64,000 nucleotides of DNA from Zygnema circumcarinatum (lineage: Eukaryota; Streptophyta; Zygnematophyceae; Zygnematales; Zygnemataceae), in contig CM074811.1 in NCBI GenBank assembly GCA_037447605.1, positions 2,125,218-2,189,217 on the forward strand. The letters are read 5' to 3'. The notes under the pieces were generated by a model. That model ran no database searches and was not told the DNA's origin. It worked only from the letters and a program-made list of their open reading frames with translations. The translations under genes were made by a program, and so were the position numbers. Position 1 is the stretch's first letter; each line of letters opens with the position of its first letter. Shown piece after piece: positions 63,212 to 64,000 of the stretch.

Positions 63212-64000
63212 ATGGATCCCCCGAGGCTCCTCCTTCCTCTCCTACTTTCCCTCCTCTCCCTCGTCTCCTTCCTCTCCCTCCTCTCCCTCCTCTCCCTCCT
63301 CTCCCTACTCTCCCCCCTCCCACCAGTCTCCGCCGCACGTGCGGGTGGAGACAAGGCCTACTTCCAAGCCGTCCTGAACACCCTCTTCGCCACCACCCTC
63401 CCCTCCGCCAACGTGGCGCTCTCTTCCGACGTGGCACCTGCCACGATGGCATCTTCTGCCGACGTGGCGCCTCCCGAGCCCGTAGTCGACGCCAGCCTCT
63501 CCCGGCGGACGGCCCTCGGCGCGGTCATGGGCGCGCCCTGCGGCTTTTTCCGTCATGCAGGACTGCGACTACACCGCGCAATTCCTGCCCCAAGTCGGAT
63601 GTGACGGTCTTAAAGATGCCGCCGCGGAGCTTGACTGCCTCCGAAATGTTCCTTGGAAGACTCTTTACGGCCTCACTGACGCTCTCACTAACGACTACAA
63701 TCTTCACCTCATCTCCTGCAGCTTCCGCGATCGCTTCCAAATCTTCGACTATGTGGTGGATGGGACCATCATCCCCACTCAGGTTCAGGAGGCCCTCGAA
63801 ACCGGTAATTTCAACAAAGGTATGTTTGGAAAATTTGAGGTCGCAACTTTAGAGAACTCACAAAGGCAGACGTTGGAAATCCGTTGTGTTATGTATCATG
63901 CTTCGTTAATATTATCTTAAGGTAATGGCCCTTACTGAGTGAACGTTCCTAACATTGCTTGGTCGTTGTTGATGTTGTCTGCAGTTCCCTTCATGGTTGG
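63212..64000 (+). CDS. type-B carboxylesterase-like gene, 5' part, apparently lacking its N-terminal half
   Basis: The ATG at 63212 opens a very hydrophobic Leu/Ser-rich stretch of about 35 residues, a plausible signal peptide encoded by a CTCC microsatellite. The esterase-like part begins near 63561 (D-C-D-Y) in a different frame. A 79-base intron from GTAGTC (63482) to CATGCAG (63560) would restore phase, but is short and GC-rich. The following exon runs to 63819 and joins 63985 in phase (K-V-P-F-M-V-G); the gene continues beyond the window. C-L-R-N-V-P, V-V-D-G-T-I-I-P, E-A-L-E-T-G-N-F-N-K and V-P-F-M-V-G match the C-terminal half of type-B carboxylesterases. The N-terminal half, with the oxyanion hole and the G-E-S-A-G nucleophile motif, is absent. 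It may be a truncated non-enzyme, a pseudogene, or a wrong 5' model. Confidence 0.6.

Noticed and set aside
62923-63852. 309-codon open frame on the plus strand over the esterase region
   Set aside because: Composed mostly of Pro/Leu/Ser from CTCC repeats; it is out of frame with the conserved carboxylesterase motifs.

Overview
This window is nuclear DNA from a green plant. The genes are split by many short exons with GT-AG introns of about 80 to 1,200 bases, and the proteins are plant types: a plastid EDS5-like MATE carrier, an arginine-rich tandem CCCH zinc finger protein, an AVT1-type vacuolar amino acid transporter, plant-type MED13 and an ATP-dependent PEP carboxykinase. Telomere-like AAACCCTA words also fit a plant. 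Compact introns, single-copy housekeeping genes and CpG-rich spacers suggest a bryophyte or other early-diverging streptophyte, but the species cannot be named from the sequence. No operon, rRNA, tRNA or CRISPR array was seen.

Layout, left to right: a doubtful small gene (348-781, -); a CCCH/KH RNA-binding protein with four zinc fingers (1384-4324, +); a 13-exon aspartic protease-like gene (7837-12011, -); a spacer carrying a hAT-like MITE; a 14-exon EDS5-like MATE transporter (14531-21375, +); an RR-TZF zinc finger gene (23620-25701, -) with coiled-coil exons directly upstream on the same strand (26074-28116, -), which may be its 5' half; a repeat-rich, CGTACG-rich spacer (28.1-31.8 kb) with a second MITE copy holding a nested element; a small NDUFAF3-like mitochondrial assembly factor gene (31806-33552, +), split into exons too small to stand out as open frames; a 944-bp foldback element (33819-34762); PEP carboxykinase (36159-39578, +); the AVT1-type transporter (42130-47608, -), with a probable U12 AT-AC intron; a second foldback element (47880-48895) in the spacer between two head-to-head genes; MED13 (49120-58992, +); and at the right edge the start of a type-B carboxylesterase-like gene (63212-64000, +) that seems to lack its N-terminal half.

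Most gene models were built by hand by joining exons so that reading phase is kept across each intron and the protein matches a known family. They are strong for the CCCH/KH, aspartic protease, MATE, NDUFAF3, PEPCK, AVT1 and most MED13 exons. They are weaker for the 5' end of the TZF gene, MED13 between 50.46 and 51.0 kb, and the carboxylesterase. The genes are unrelated housekeeping, transport and regulatory genes with no sign of a shared pathway. No new multi-gene system was found. The most notable points are the AT-AC intron beside a 20-nt microexon, the possible fusion of a NUA/TPR-like coiled coil to a TZF protein, two related long-hairpin elements with 8-bp target duplications, a DTA-for-DTG change in the protease, and a three-copy dispersed repeat.
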